Positions 7,884 through 16,226 of a stretch of 48,810 bases of DNA are shown here, piece by piece (the first letter of the stretch is position 1; the number at the start of each line of letters is the position of its first letter). The position numbers and the translations under genes are program-made. The notes below the pieces were generated by a model. The model saw nothing but the letters and a program-made list of their open reading frames with translations. It was not told the origin of the DNA and did no database searches. Origin of the DNA: Burkholderiales bacterium (GTDB taxonomy: Bacteria; Pseudomonadota; Gammaproteobacteria; Burkholderiales; Burkholderiaceae_C); assembly GCA_026954015.1 (NCBI GenBank), contig JAIXLP010000050.1:131761-180570 (forward strand), written 5' to 3'.

Positions 7884-7910
7884 CCTTGCCATGATGTCAG
7901 GCTGCATGAT
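7880..7910 (+). promoter_or_regulatory. CueR/MerR-type promoter of the copper chaperone gene
   Basis: A -35 box TTGACC (7880-7885) and a -10 box CATGAT (7905-7910) are separated by 19 bp. That long spacing is the hallmark of promoters activated by MerR-family regulators through DNA untwisting. The spacer begins TTGCCATGATGTCAGG and, with the preceding bases, forms an imperfect dyad (CCTTGCC...GTCAGG) like CueR/MerR operators. It stands 44 bp before the start codon of the chaperone gene, whose partner gene encodes a CueR-like regulator. The -35 box overlaps the stop codon of the antiporter gene. Confidence 0.72.
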
Positions 7911-7953
7911 GCCTGCATCACCGATAGACCCCGACCGAAGGAGACCACCCGCC

Positions 7954-8151
7954 ATGCAATACCAGTTCGACGTCAAGGGCATGACCTGCGGCCACTGCGA
8001 GCGCGCGGTGGTGCACGCGGTGCGCCAGGTGGACACCGAGGCTGTGGTGCGGGTTGATCTGCCCACGGGCCGCGTGGACGTGGAAAGTGACCGGTCGCGC
8101 GAAGCCATCGCCAACGCGATCCGCGAAGAGGGCTACGAGGTTCTTGCGTGA
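7954..8151 (+). CDS. copZ: Copper chaperone CopZ-like, heavy-metal-associated domain
   Basis: A 65-residue single-domain protein with the metal-binding motif GMTCGHC near residue 10 and the ferredoxin-like beta-alpha-beta layout of HMA domains. It binds Cu(I) through the two cysteines and passes it to a P-type ATPase or to the regulator. The ATG at 7954 follows a strong ribosome binding site (AAGGAGA); the open frame upstream carries no homology. No copper ATPase gene is present in the window, so the partner transporter must lie elsewhere. It is translationally coupled to cueR: the stop TGA overlaps the GTG start of cueR (GTGA). Confidence 0.9.
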   Translation: MQYQFDVKGMTCGHCERAVVHAVRQVDTEAVVRVDLPTGRVDVESDRSREAIANAIREEGYEVLA

Positions 8152-8564
8152 CGCGCCGCGCTGGCGCGCACTGGCCGGTGACCATAGGCGAGGCGGCAAC
8201 GCTCTCGCGGGTATCGGCGCGGATGGTGCGCCACTACGAATCGCTCGGATTGCTGCCCGAAGTGGCACGCACCGACAGCGGCTACCGCCAGTACACCGAA
8301 ACGGATGTGCATACGCTGTGCTTCATCCGCCGCGCGCGCGATCTCGGGTTTTCGATGGAAGAGATCGCCGCGCTGCTCGGCCTGTGGCAGGACCGCGCGC
8401 GCGCCAGCAGCCAGGTCAAGCGCATCGCGCAGCGTCACATCGAGCAGCTCACGCAGCGCATCGCCGCGCTGCAGGGCATGCGCCGCAGCCTGCAGGTACT
8501 CGTCGATTGTTGCCACGGCGACGCACGCCCCGAATGCCCCATCCTCGACGAATTGGCAACCTGA
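8148..8564 (+). CDS. cueR: MerR-family copper-responsive regulator CueR
   Basis: A 138-residue MerR-family regulator. The N-terminal winged helix begins VTIGEAATLSRVSARMVRHYE, split here as a helix-turn-helix covering residues 11-31, followed by a long dimerisation helix. The metal loop has Cys122 and Cys130 in CHGDARPEC, the C-x7-C spacing typical of CueR, and no additional Cys as in MerR or ZntR, which favours a Cu(I)/Ag(I) sensor. The start is a GTG overlapping the chaperone stop. It probably activates the 19-bp-spaced promoter at 7880-7910 and so controls both genes, including itself. Confidence 0.9.
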   Translation: MTRRAGAHWPVTIGEAATLSRVSARMVRHYESLGLLPEVARTDSGYRQYTETDVHTLCFIRRARDLGFSMEEIAALLGLWQDRARASSQVKRIAQRHIEQLTQRIAALQGMRRSLQVLVDCCHGDARPECPILDELAT

Positions 8565-8577
8565 GGTACGGGAGACT

Positions 8578-9693
8578 TCAGCGAGCGAGCGTGGGGTAGT
8601 CGGTATAGCCCCGGTCGGTGCCGCCGTAGAAGCTGTGCTTGTCCCAGGCGTTGAGTGGCGCGTCGCGGCGCAGGCGCTCGGCCAGGTCCGGGTTGGCGAT
8701 CGCGTCCTTGCCGAAGGCCACCGCGTCGGCGTTGCCGCTGGCCACCGCCTGCAGTGCCATCGCGCGCGTGTAGCCGTTGTTGACGATCCAGGCGCCGCGG
8801 CCACCGGCGTCGCGGTAGGCCGCCTTGAACGCGGTGTAGTCGAAAGGCCGGTCCTCGATCGTGCGAGGGCCACCCGTCGCGCCTTCGATCACGTGCAGGT
8901 AGGAGAGACCCAGCGGCGCCAGCGCCTGCGCAAGCAGGGTGTAGAGCGGCTGCGGATCGCGGTCATGGATGTCGTTGGCGGGTGTGACGGGTGAAAGCCG
9001 CAGGCCGGTACGTCCGCCGCCGACGGCATCGACCACCGCACTCACGGCTTCCACCATGAGCCGGATGCGGTGGTGCATGGCGCCGCCATAGGCATCCTGG
9101 CGCTGGTTCGCGCCGTCCTTCAGGAATTGATCGAGCAGATAGCCATTGGCGCCGTGCAGCTCCACGCCATCGAACCCGGCCACCTGCACAGCGTCGCGGG
9201 CGGCGTCGGCAAAACGCTGGGTGATTGCGGGCAACTCTTCCAGCGCGAGGGCGCGTGGCTCCGAGGTGGGGAGAAAGCGCCCCTCGCCGGTCTGCGCATC
9301 GAGCACGTAGGTGCGCGATTGTGCCGTGATGGCCGATGGCGCGACCGGCGCGCCGCCGCCCGGCTGCAGCGAAACATGCGAAACGCGCCCCACGTGCCAC
9401 AGTTGCGTGACGATGCATCCACCTTGCGCGTGGACCGCGTCCGTCACTTTCCGCCACCCGGCAAGTTGTTCGGGTGAGTAGAGACCGGGCACGTTGGCGT
9501 AGCCCTGCCCTTGGTGGCTGATGGCTGTGCCCTCGGTGATGATGAGCCCGTTGCCTGCGCGCTGCGCGTAGTACCTGGCGTTCATGGCGTTGGGCACGCC
9601 GCCGGGCGAGCGGTTGCGCGTGCACGGCGCCATGATGACGCGGTTGGCCAGGTGCAGGTCTCCCGCATGCAAGGGGTCGAAGAGCGAGGTCAT
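8578..9693 (-). CDS. nemA: Old yellow enzyme family alkene reductase (NemA type)
   Basis: A 371-residue FMN-dependent TIM-barrel reductase. It has the substrate-binding His180/Asn183 pair in [13 protein letters not shown] with Tyr185 as proton donor, the N-terminal MAPCTRNRS segment of the FMN site and the C-terminal phosphate-binding region ([25 protein letters not shown]). Members reduce activated C=C bonds, N-ethylmaleimide, nitrate esters and quinone-like electrophiles with NADPH. It is convergent with cueR, with the stops 13 bp apart. Its start lies 20 bp from a parS site. The copper neighbour is probably a coincidence of position. Confidence 0.93.
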   Translation of the reverse strand: MTSLFDPLHAGDLHLANRVIMAPCTRNRSPGGVPNAMNARYYAQRAGNGLIITEGTAISHQGQGYANVPGLYSPEQLAGWRKVTDAVHAQGGCIVTQLWHVGRVSHVSLQPGGGAPVAPSAITAQSRTYVLDAQTGEGRFLPTSEPRALALEELPAITQRFADAARDAVQVAGFDGVELHGANGYLLDQFLKDGANQRQDAYGGAMHHRIRLMVEAVSAVVDAVGGGRTGLRLSPVTPANDIHDRDPQPLYTLLAQALAPLGLSYLHVIEGATGGPRTIEDRPFDYTAFKAAYRDAGGRGAWIVNNGYTRAMALQAVASGNADAVAFGKDAIANPDLAERLRRDAPLNAWDKHSFYGGTDRGYTDYPTLAR

Positions 9694-9713
9694 GTTGGTT
9701 GGTGCGTCAGTGG

Positions 9714-9729
9714 TGTTTCACGTGGAACA
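9714..9729. other. parS centromere site 1
   Basis: TGTTTCACGTGGAACA matches the conserved bacterial parS palindrome (TGTTTCACGTGAAACA) at 15 of 16 positions. It is in the intergenic space between the divergent nemA and mnmG genes. ParB, encoded 3.6 kb downstream, is expected to load here and spread along the DNA for chromosome segregation. Confidence 0.92.
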
Positions 9730-9785
9730 CGGCAGATGCCATGCGGTGGGACAATAACGCCCCTTGCGTTTTCTTGTGCGTTCGC

Positions 9786-11744
9786 ATGCAGTATCCCGAG
9801 GAATTTGACGTCATCGTGGTGGGTGGTGGCCACGCCGGCAGCGAAGCCGCGCTCGCCAGCGCGCGCATGGGTTGCAAGACGCTGCTGCTCACGCACAACA
9901 TCGAGACGCTGGGGCAGATGAGTTGCAACCCGAGTATCGGCGGGATAGGCAAGGGACACCTCGTGAAGGAAGTGGACGCGCTCGGCGGCGCGATGGCGTT
10001 GGCAACCGACGAGGCGGGCATCCAGTTTCGTATCCTCAACAGCAGCAAGGGGCCCGCGGTACGTGCGACGCGCGCGCAGGCCGATCGCCTCTTGTACAAG
10101 GCAGCGATGCGTCGGCGGCTGGAGAACCAGCCCAACCTGCGCCTGTTCCAGCAGGCAGTCGATGACCTCATGCTCGAAGGTGATCGGGTGGTTGGCGCGG
10201 TGACGCAGGCGGGGGTGCGCTTTCGCGCGCGCACCGTTGTGCTCACCGCGGGTACGTTCCTCAACGGCAAGATCCATGTGGGACTGGACCACTATGCCGG
10301 CGGACGCGCGGGCGATCCACCGTCGGTGGGCCTGGCCAGTCGCCTCAAAGAACTGCAATTGCCGCAGGGGCGCCTGAAGACCGGCACGCCGCCGCGGCTC
10401 GATGGCCGCACGATAGACTTCGCGCGCTGCAGCGAGCAGCCCGGCGACGGCATGCCGGGCGGGGTGAACGCGGATGTGTTGCCCGTCTTCAGCTACCTCG
10501 GCGATGCGGCGATGCACCCGCGCCAGGTGCCGTGCTGGATCACCAACACCAACGCACGCACGCACGAGATCATCCGCTCGGGGTTGGATCGCAGCCCCAT
10601 GTTCACCGGCGTGATCGAGGGCACGGGCCCGCGCTACTGCCCCAGCGTGGAAGACAAGATCCACCGCTTCGCGGACAAGGCCAGCCACCAGATCTTCCTG
10701 GAACCCGAGGGCCTGACGACGCACGAGTTCTACCCCAACGGCATCTCCACCAGCCTGCCGTTCGACATCCAGTACGCACTGGTGCGCAGCATTGCCGGAC
10801 TGGAAAACGCGCACATCCTGCGCCCCGGCTACGCCATCGAGTACGACTATTTCGATCCACGTGCGCTCAAGAGCAGCTTCGAGACGCGGCAAATCCAGGG
10901 CCTGTTTTTCGCGGGCCAGATCAACGGCACGACGGGGTACGAGGAAGCGGCGGCACAGGGCTTGTTCGCCGGGCTCAACGCGGCGCTGCGGTGCCGTGGC
11001 CAGGCGCCGTGGCTGCCACGTCGCGACGAGGCGTATCTGGGTGTGCTCGTCGACGATCTGATTACCAAGGGCGTGACCGAGCCCTACCGCATGTTCACGA
11101 GCCGCGCGGAGTTTCGCCTGCAACTGCGCGAGGACAACGCCGACATGCGGTTGACCGAGGTCGGGCGGCGCCTGGGCCTGGTCGACGATGCGCGCTGGGA
11201 CGCGTATTGCCGCAAGCGTGACGCGGTTTCACGTGAAACAGAGCGCCTGAAGTCTACCTGGGTCAACCCGCGCATCGTGTCGGCCGGTGAATCGCAGCGC
11301 GTGCTCGGCAAGGTCATCGAGCACGAGTACACGCTGTTTGATCTGCTGCGCCGCCCCGGCGTGGACTACGCCACGCTGATGTCGATGGGTGGTGGACGCT
11401 ACGCGAGTGACGAGGTGACGCCCGCATCGCTGGGCGACTTGCATGCGGTGGTGGTCGAGCAGGTGGAAACTGCCGCCAAGTATTCGGGCTATATCGACCG
11501 CCAGAAAGAAGAGGTGGAGCGCGCCGCGCACTACGAAGGTCTACCGCTGCCCGAGGACATCGACTACGCGCAGGTGGCGGCGTTGTCCTTCGAGGTGCGC
11601 CAGAAGTTGCAAAAGCACCGTCCGCAGACGCTTGGGCAGGCATCGCGCATCTCCGGCGTAACTCCGGCGGCGGTGTCGCTGCTGCTGGTGCACCTGAAGA
11701 AGGGCCACTTCAAGGGTGTGGCAGGGCGAGTGCCGCATGGGTGA
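9786..11744 (+). CDS. mnmG: tRNA uridine-5-carboxymethylaminomethyl(34) synthesis enzyme MnmG
   Basis: A 652-residue FAD protein formerly called GidA. The N-terminal dinucleotide-binding motif [11 protein letters not shown] is at residues 11-21, followed by [31 protein letters not shown] and [21 protein letters not shown] split across the FAD and NADH domains. With MnmE it modifies the wobble uridine (cmnm5U34) of several tRNAs. The ATG at 9786 matches the usual N terminus ([17 protein letters not shown]). A parS site at 11225-11240 lies inside the coding sequence. The last 8 bases overlap the start of rsmG, so the two are translationally coupled. Confidence 0.97.
   Translation: MQYPEEFDVIVVGGGHAGSEAALASARMGCKTLLLTHNIETLGQMSCNPSIGGIGKGHLVKEVDALGGAMALATDEAGIQFRILNSSKGPAVRATRAQADRLLYKAAMRRRLENQPNLRLFQQAVDDLMLEGDRVVGAVTQAGVRFRARTVVLTAGTFLNGKIHVGLDHYAGGRAGDPPSVGLASRLKELQLPQGRLKTGTPPRLDGRTIDFARCSEQPGDGMPGGVNADVLPVFSYLGDAAMHPRQVPCWITNTNARTHEIIRSGLDRSPMFTGVIEGTGPRYCPSVEDKIHRFADKASHQIFLEPEGLTTHEFYPNGISTSLPFDIQYALVRSIAGLENAHILRPGYAIEYDYFDPRALKSSFETRQIQGLFFAGQINGTTGYEEAAAQGLFAGLNAALRCRGQAPWLPRRDEAYLGVLVDDLITKGVTEPYRMFTSRAEFRLQLREDNADMRLTEVGRRLGLVDDARWDAYCRKRDAVSRETERLKSTWVNPRIVSAGESQRVLGKVIEHEYTLFDLLRRPGVDYATLMSMGGGRYASDEVTPASLGDLHAVVVEQVETAAKYSGYIDRQKEEVERAAHYEGLPLPEDIDYAQVAALSFEVRQKLQKHRPQTLGQASRISGVTPAAVSLLLVHLKKGHFKGVAGRVPHG
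11225..11240. other. parS centromere site 2, inside mnmG
   Basis: GGTTTCACGTGAAACA contains the full 14-bp palindrome GTTTCACGTGAAAC and matches the 16-bp consensus at 15 positions. It is within mnmG, where it encodes the residues VSRET. Confidence 0.92.
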
Positions 11745-12405
11745 GCCGCTGCGTGAGCCCTTGTGCGCCGGCCTCACGGCCCTGGGGCTTGCATTCGATG
11801 ATGCGCAGATCGATCGCCTGCTGGACTTCCTGACGCTGCTGCAACGCTGGAACCGGGTGTACAACCTCACGGCGGTGCGTGAGCCGCGCGAGATGCTCAC
11901 GTACCACGTGCTTGACAGCCTGGCCGCGGTGGCGCCGCTGCGCGGGCATCTGCAGGGTGCGGGTACCCCCACGCCGACGCTGCTGGATGTGGGTTCGGGT
12001 GGCGGATTGCCGGGCGTGGTGTTCGCGATAGCGCTGCCGGAACTGGCGGTAACCTGCGTCGATGCGGTTGCGAAGAAAGCCGCGTTCGTGCAGCAGGTGG
12101 CGGGCGCGCTGCATCTGCGCAATCTGCGTGGCGTGCACGCCCGCGTGCAAACTGTGGCCGGGCCGTTCGACGTCGTGAGCAGCAGGGCGTTTGCCGCGCT
12201 GGCGGATTTCGCCGCGTGGTCGCGCGCGGCGCTTGCGCCGCAGGGTGTGTGGCTGGCGATGAAAGGCAGGCACCCGCACGACGAGATCGCCGCGTTGCCA
12301 GCGAACGTGCAGGTGTTTCACGTGGAACCTCTCGCGGTACCGGGGCTCGACGCCGAGCGCTGTATTGTCTGGATGCGACCCGCACCTCCAGCCGCATACA
12401 CTTGA
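11737..12405 (+). CDS. rsmG: 16S rRNA (guanine(527)-N(7))-methyltransferase RsmG
   Basis: A 222-residue SAM-dependent methyltransferase, formerly GidB. Motif I is [14 protein letters not shown], preceded by the family stretch [11 protein letters not shown] and followed by [11 protein letters not shown]. It methylates G527 of 16S rRNA; loss gives low-level streptomycin resistance. The ATG at 11737 overlaps the mnmG stop by 8 bp (ATGGGTGA). A GTG seven codons upstream is also possible. A parS site lies near the 3' end at 12314-12329. The order mnmG-rsmG-parA-parB is a classic origin-proximal arrangement. Confidence 0.96.
   Translation: MGEPLREPLCAGLTALGLAFDDAQIDRLLDFLTLLQRWNRVYNLTAVREPREMLTYHVLDSLAAVAPLRGHLQGAGTPTPTLLDVGSGGGLPGVVFAIALPELAVTCVDAVAKKAAFVQQVAGALHLRNLRGVHARVQTVAGPFDVVSSRAFAALADFAAWSRAALAPQGVWLAMKGRHPHDEIAALPANVQVFHVEPLAVPGLDAERCIVWMRPAPPAAYT
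12314..12329. other. parS centromere site 3, inside rsmG
   Basis: TGTTTCACGTGGAACC matches the parS consensus at 14 of 16 positions, with the central GTTTCACGTGGAAC identical to the core of site 1. It lies within rsmG, encoding the residues VFHVEP, about 140 bp before parA. Confidence 0.85.
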
Positions 12406-12455
12406 CGCTCATTCGGTGGTCGGCGTGCCCCGGTTTTTCCACATTCCCCAGCACT

Positions 12456-13226
12456 ATGGCCAGGACATTCTGCATTGCAAATCAAAAGGGCGGCGTCGGC
12501 AAGACCACGACCACGGTCAATCTGGCGGCGGCGCTGGCCAAGGTCGGCCAGCGCGTGCTGATGATCGACCTGGACCCGCAGGGCAATGCAACCATGGGTT
12601 CGGGCGTGGACAAGCGCGAACTCAGGCAAAGTGTTTATGACGTGTTGCTCGAATCGGCCAGCGTGGCGCAGGTGCGGGTGGTGTCCGCAACGTGTGGCTA
12701 CCATGTGCTGGGCGCCAACCGCGATCTTTCTGGTGCCGAGGTTGAGCTCGTCGACCAGCCGCGGCGCGAACAACGTCTGAAAGAGGCGCTTGCACCCGTG
12801 CAGGATGAGTACGACTTCGTGCTCATCGACTGCCCTCCGAGCCTGAGCCTGCTCACGCTCAACGGCCTGTGCTGCGCGCATGGCGTGATCGTGCCGATGC
12901 AATGCGAGTACTTCGCACTGGAAGGCCTGACCGACCTCGTCAACACGATCCGGCAGGTGCGTGCCAACCTCAACGCCGATTTGCAGGTGATCGGCCTGCT
13001 GCGCATCATGTTCGACCCGCGCATCACGCTGCAGCAGCAGGTGAGCGAGCAGCTCAAGGGCCACTTTGGCGACAAGGTGTTCGACACCGTGATCCCGCGC
13101 AATGTGCGCCTGGCCGAAGCGCCCAGTTATGGGCTGCCCGGTGTGGTATTCGATCCGGCAGCCAAGGGCAGCCAGGCGTTCGTCGCGTTCGCGCGCGAGA
13201 TGGTCGGGCGGATGGGTAGCATGTGA
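12456..13226 (+). CDS. parA: Chromosome partitioning ATPase ParA
   Basis: A 256-residue deviant Walker ATPase. The P-loop KGGVGKTTT is at residues 11-19, and the further motifs DLDPQGNATMGSG and LIDCPPSL are present. Its ATP-bound form coats the nucleoid and, with ParB on parS, pulls origins apart. The ATG at 12456 matches the usual N terminus (MARTFCIANQKGG); the upstream open frame lies over rsmG in another frame. A DnaA-box-like TTTTCCACA is at 12435-12443 just before the start. It is followed by parB after 121 bp. Confidence 0.97.
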   Translation: MARTFCIANQKGGVGKTTTTVNLAAALAKVGQRVLMIDLDPQGNATMGSGVDKRELRQSVYDVLLESASVAQVRVVSATCGYHVLGANRDLSGAEVELVDQPRREQRLKEALAPVQDEYDFVLIDCPPSLSLLTLNGLCCAHGVIVPMQCEYFALEGLTDLVNTIRQVRANLNADLQVIGLLRIMFDPRITLQQQVSEQLKGHFGDKVFDTVIPRNVRLAEAPSYGLPGVVFDPAAKGSQAFVAFAREMVGRMGSM

Positions 13227-13347
13227 AATTGGCTACGACCCATGAGGCACAAGTGCTGAAAGCTATCAAATTTGATGATCAACCCCTGACCGCCTGGCTG
13301 ATGCCGGGACCGTCCGACCACGGGCCGACGAATCACGAGATCTGAAT

Positions 13348-14265
13348 ATGGCAAACAAGAAACCCAAGGGGCTGGGCCGCGGCCTCGATGCGCTGCTTGG
13401 CCCCAAGGTGCCCGAGACGCCACCTGCCGGGTCCACGGATGCGGCGCCCACCAGCCTGCCGCTCACCGAGCTCGTGCCGGGCAGCTACCAGCCGCGCACA
13501 CGCATGGACGAAGGCGCGCTCTACGAGCTGGCCGAAAGCATCAAGGCGCAGGGCATCATGCAGCCCATCCTGGTGCGCCGCCTGACCGAGGGAGAGCACG
13601 CGGGCAAGTACGAGATCATCGCGGGCGAGCGGCGTTTTCGCGCCAGCGCGCTCGCGGGCCTGACGCGGGTGCCGGTGCTGGTGCGCGACGTGCCCGACGA
13701 ATCCGCCGCCGCGATGGCGCTGATCGAGAACATCCAGCGCGAGGACCTGAACCCCCTGGAGGAGGCGCAGGGGCTGCAGCGCCTGATCCGCGAGTTTGCG
13801 TACACGCATGAGCAGGTGGCGCAGGCGGTGGGGCGTTCGCGCAGCGCCACGAGCAATCTGCTGCGCCTGCTGAACCTGGCCGAGCCGGTGCAGACCATGC
13901 TCATGGCGGGCGATATCGACATGGGCCATGCGCGCGCGCTGCTGGCGCTCGACCGTGCGGCGCAGATCACCGCGGGCAACCAGATCGCCGCGCGCAAGCT
14001 TTCGGTGCGCGAAGCCGAGCGCCTCGTGAAAAGGCTGGCAGCCGAGTTCAGTCTCGTGCCGCAAAAGCCGGTCAAGGAAAAGTCGCGCGATATCAGACGC
14101 CTCGAGGAGGAGCTTTCGGATCTGCTCACCGCCGACGTGCAGGTGCGCGTGAAGAAGCGCCTCAAGCGCGCGGGCCGCATCGACGAAATGGGCGAGGTGG
14201 TGATCCAGTTCGGCTCGCTCGATGCGCTGGGTGGCCTGATCGAGCGCCTGCACGGTCGGGCTTGA
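13348..14265 (+). CDS. parB: Chromosome partitioning protein ParB (CTPase, parS-binding)
   Basis: A 305-residue protein. It opens with the ParA-stimulating segment KKPKGLGRGLDALLG, then a ParB/Srx domain with the CTP-binding motif GERRFRAS and the ENIQREDLNPLEEAQG block, then a helix-turn-helix for parS binding (around HEQVAQAVGRSRSATSNLLRL, split here), and a C-terminal dimerisation region. It recognises the parS sites found 1.0 to 3.6 kb upstream, slides along the DNA as a CTP-bound clamp and recruits SMC. The 121-bp gap after parA contains no gene that can be supported. Confidence 0.97.
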   Translation: MANKKPKGLGRGLDALLGPKVPETPPAGSTDAAPTSLPLTELVPGSYQPRTRMDEGALYELAESIKAQGIMQPILVRRLTEGEHAGKYEIIAGERRFRASALAGLTRVPVLVRDVPDESAAAMALIENIQREDLNPLEEAQGLQRLIREFAYTHEQVAQAVGRSRSATSNLLRLLNLAEPVQTMLMAGDIDMGHARALLALDRAAQITAGNQIAARKLSVREAERLVKRLAAEFSLVPQKPVKEKSRDIRRLEEELSDLLTADVQVRVKKRLKRAGRIDEMGEVVIQFGSLDALGGLIERLHGRA

Positions 14266-14394
14266 GTCGCACGCCATCCTGCCGTTATATTTCACCGTCG
14301 CGGTCAGACGGTCGGCTCCCGGCGTCGCGCCCCGATGTCGTGGTCGCGGTGTTTCGAGCCCGACTCCATCCCTTACCCCGAGAGAGGAAGACTC

Positions 14395-15435
14395 ATGCAC
14401 AAGCAACTCGTACTGGCCGCCGCGGCGGCGGCGCTGTTCCTGACTGGCTGCGAGACCACCGACATGCGCATGGGCGCACCTGAGGCCAAGACGGTGGCGA
14501 CCGGGGCAGCGGCCGGCGGGAATGCCGAAAACGCCAATTCGCAGATGGAACATTGCCCCTCGCCGCTGGGCACCGTCTCGCTGGTGGAAAACCAGACTGC
14601 AGGCTGGTACACCATCGTGACGCAGCAGTACCGTCTGCCGCCGACATCGCAGCTGCTGCGCCTCATGATCCAGCAGTCCAACTGCTTCGTCGTCGTCGAG
14701 CGCGGCGCGGCCGGTATGGGTGCGATGAGCCGCGAGCGGGCGCTGATGCAGTCGGGCGAAATGCGCAGTGGCAGCAACATGGGCAAGGGCCAGATGGTCG
14801 CGTCCGACTACGGCATGTCGCCCGAGGTCATCTTCAACCAGAACGATGCGGGCGGCATGGGCGGCGCATTGGGCGGACGCGTGGGCGGGATCTTTGGCGC
14901 GCTGGCCGCCGGCACCAAGACGCGCGAGGCTTCCGTGATGCTGACGCTCGTGGACAACCGCTCCGGCGTGCAGGTAGCGGCGTCCGAGGGCAGCTCTTCC
15001 AAGACCGACTGGGGTGGCATGGGGGCGCTCTTCGGTGGCGCGGGTGGCGGTGCGCTCGGGGGCTACAGCAAGACGGCCGAAGGCAAGGTGATCTCGGCGG
15101 CGTTCATGGATGCCTACAACCAGATGGTCAAGGCGCTGCGCAACTACCGCGCGCAATCGGTGCAGGGCCAGGGCCTGGGCGGCGGCGGGCGGTTGGGCGT
15201 GGACGGCGCCGCGGCGCCTTCGCAGACCTCGGCGCCGGGCGCCGGCGGTGCTGCCATGATGTCGCTCAAGGCGGCGCAGCAGAAACTCAATGACCTGGGC
15301 TACCACGCGGGCACCCCCGACGGCGCGATGGGGCGCAATACGCAGAACGCGCTGCGCGCCTTCCAGCAAGACCAGAACCTGCCGCAGACGGGGCGCCTGG
15401 ACCGCGCGACCTCGCAGGCGCTGTCGGCCCAGTAA
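14395..15435 (+). CDS. CsgG/HfaB-like lipoprotein with C-terminal peptidoglycan-binding domain
   Basis: A 346-residue lipoprotein. The signal peptide ends in the lipobox LFLTGC. About residues 60-240 resemble a CsgG-type fold, as in curli secretion and holdfast attachment proteins (SQLLRLMIQQSNCFVVVERG, glycine-rich turns, ASVMLTLVDNRSGVQVAASEG). About residues 285-345 form a PG_binding_1 domain with LGYHAGTPDGAMGRNTQNAL split by the usual motif. The ATG at 14395 follows a good ribosome binding site (AGAGAGGAAGA). No curli or holdfast genes are nearby, so it may be an outer-membrane lipoprotein that contacts the cell wall rather than a secretion channel. Confidence 0.78.
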   Translation: MHKQLVLAAAAAALFLTGCETTDMRMGAPEAKTVATGAAAGGNAENANSQMEHCPSPLGTVSLVENQTAGWYTIVTQQYRLPPTSQLLRLMIQQSNCFVVVERGAAGMGAMSRERALMQSGEMRSGSNMGKGQMVASDYGMSPEVIFNQNDAGGMGGALGGRVGGIFGALAAGTKTREASVMLTLVDNRSGVQVAASEGSSSKTDWGGMGALFGGAGGGALGGYSKTAEGKVISAAFMDAYNQMVKALRNYRAQSVQGQGLGGGGRLGVDGAAAPSQTSAPGAGGAAMMSLKAAQQKLNDLGYHAGTPDGAMGRNTQNALRAFQQDQNLPQTGRLDRATSQALSAQ

Positions 15436-15462
15436 GCGCGTACCCGGCATCGACCGGCGTTG

Positions 15463-16197
15463 ATGCTCGCACGCCTGCCGTGGCCGCTGCCCGCGGCGCT
15501 CGCGTGGGCGCTGTGCTGGGCGGTGTACCTGCTGGCGTTGCGGCTCGCCTTGTCGCCACTGAGCGCGATGCTGCTGGCCTGCGCGGTGGGCGCACTGGCC
15601 TGTCTTCCGGCGCGGCGCTGGTGGCGCCGCGCGCTGATCGCGCTCGGTTTTCCGTTGTCGCTGGCGCTCAGCGGGACGCAGCTGCTGCCGACCTGGGCCT
15701 GGCTGCTGCCGATGGCCATGCTGCTGCTGGTCTATCCCTTGCACACGTGGCGTGACGCGCCGCTCTTTCCCACGCCTGCCGGTGCCTTGGGTGGACTTGC
15801 CGCGGTGGCGTCGCTTGCGCCGGGGGCGGCGGTGCTCGATGGCGGCTGCGGCCTCGGCGCCGGGCTGCGCGCGCTGCGCACGGTTTATCCGCGGGCGCGA
15901 TTGCATGGCGTCGAATGCAGTCCGCTGCTGGCGCTCGCGTGTCGGCTGCGCTGCCCATGGGCGCGGGTGTGGCGCGGGGATCTCTGGGCCGAGGACTGGC
16001 GTGACTACCAGATGGTCTATCTGTTCCAGCGGCCCGAGACCATGGCGCGTGCCGCGGCCAAGGCGCGCGCCGAAATGCTGCCCGGCACCTGGCTCGTGAG
16101 CCTGGCGTTCGCAGTGCCCGATTTGCCGGCGCATGCGCGTGTCGACACGGTCGCGCAGCGGCCCGTCTGGGTCTACGCGATCGGGCGCGACGTGTGA
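15463..16197 (+). CDS. Class I SAM-dependent methyltransferase with N-terminal membrane segments
   Basis: A 244-residue protein. Roughly residues 8-100 form three or four hydrophobic, probably membrane-spanning segments. The C-terminal part is a small Rossmann-like methyltransferase domain with motif I VLDGGCGLGAG and an acidic motif II (LHGVECSP). The substrate is unknown. The ATG at 15463 was preferred over the adjacent TTG at 15460. It begins 27 bp after the CsgG-like gene and may be cotranscribed with it. It converges on the AraC gene across a strong hairpin at 16206-16226. Confidence 0.72.
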   Translation: MLARLPWPLPAALAWALCWAVYLLALRLALSPLSAMLLACAVGALACLPARRWWRRALIALGFPLSLALSGTQLLPTWAWLLPMAMLLLVYPLHTWRDAPLFPTPAGALGGLAAVASLAPGAAVLDGGCGLGAGLRALRTVYPRARLHGVECSPLLALACRLRCPWARVWRGDLWAEDWRDYQMVYLFQRPETMARAAAKARAEMLPGTWLVSLAFAVPDLPAHARVDTVAQRPVWVYAIGRDV

Positions 16198-16205
16198 GCC
16201 GGGTC

Positions 16206-16226
16206 GAGCGCGCCTTGGGCGCGCTC
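16206..16226. terminator. Bidirectional hairpin between methyltransferase and AraC genes
   Basis: The arms GAGCGCGCC (16206-16214) and GGCGCGCTC (16218-16226) are perfect 9-bp complements around a 3-bp loop. It starts 9 bp after the stop of the plus-strand gene and overlaps the stop codon of the minus-strand gene, the right position to end both transcripts. No clear T-runs flank it. Confidence 0.55.

Noticed and set aside
13253-13345. Small open frame (30 codons, GTG start) between parA and parB
   Set aside because: No ribosome binding site, no recognisable content, and part of it (AGCTATCAAA) is repeat-like sequence. Treated as intergenic.
13333-16134. Very long minus-strand open frame of over 900 codons across parB, the CsgG-like gene and the methyltransferase gene
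   Set aside because: Its translation is rich in Arg, Gln and His, as expected from the antisense of high-GC genes; the plus-strand genes there are unmistakable.
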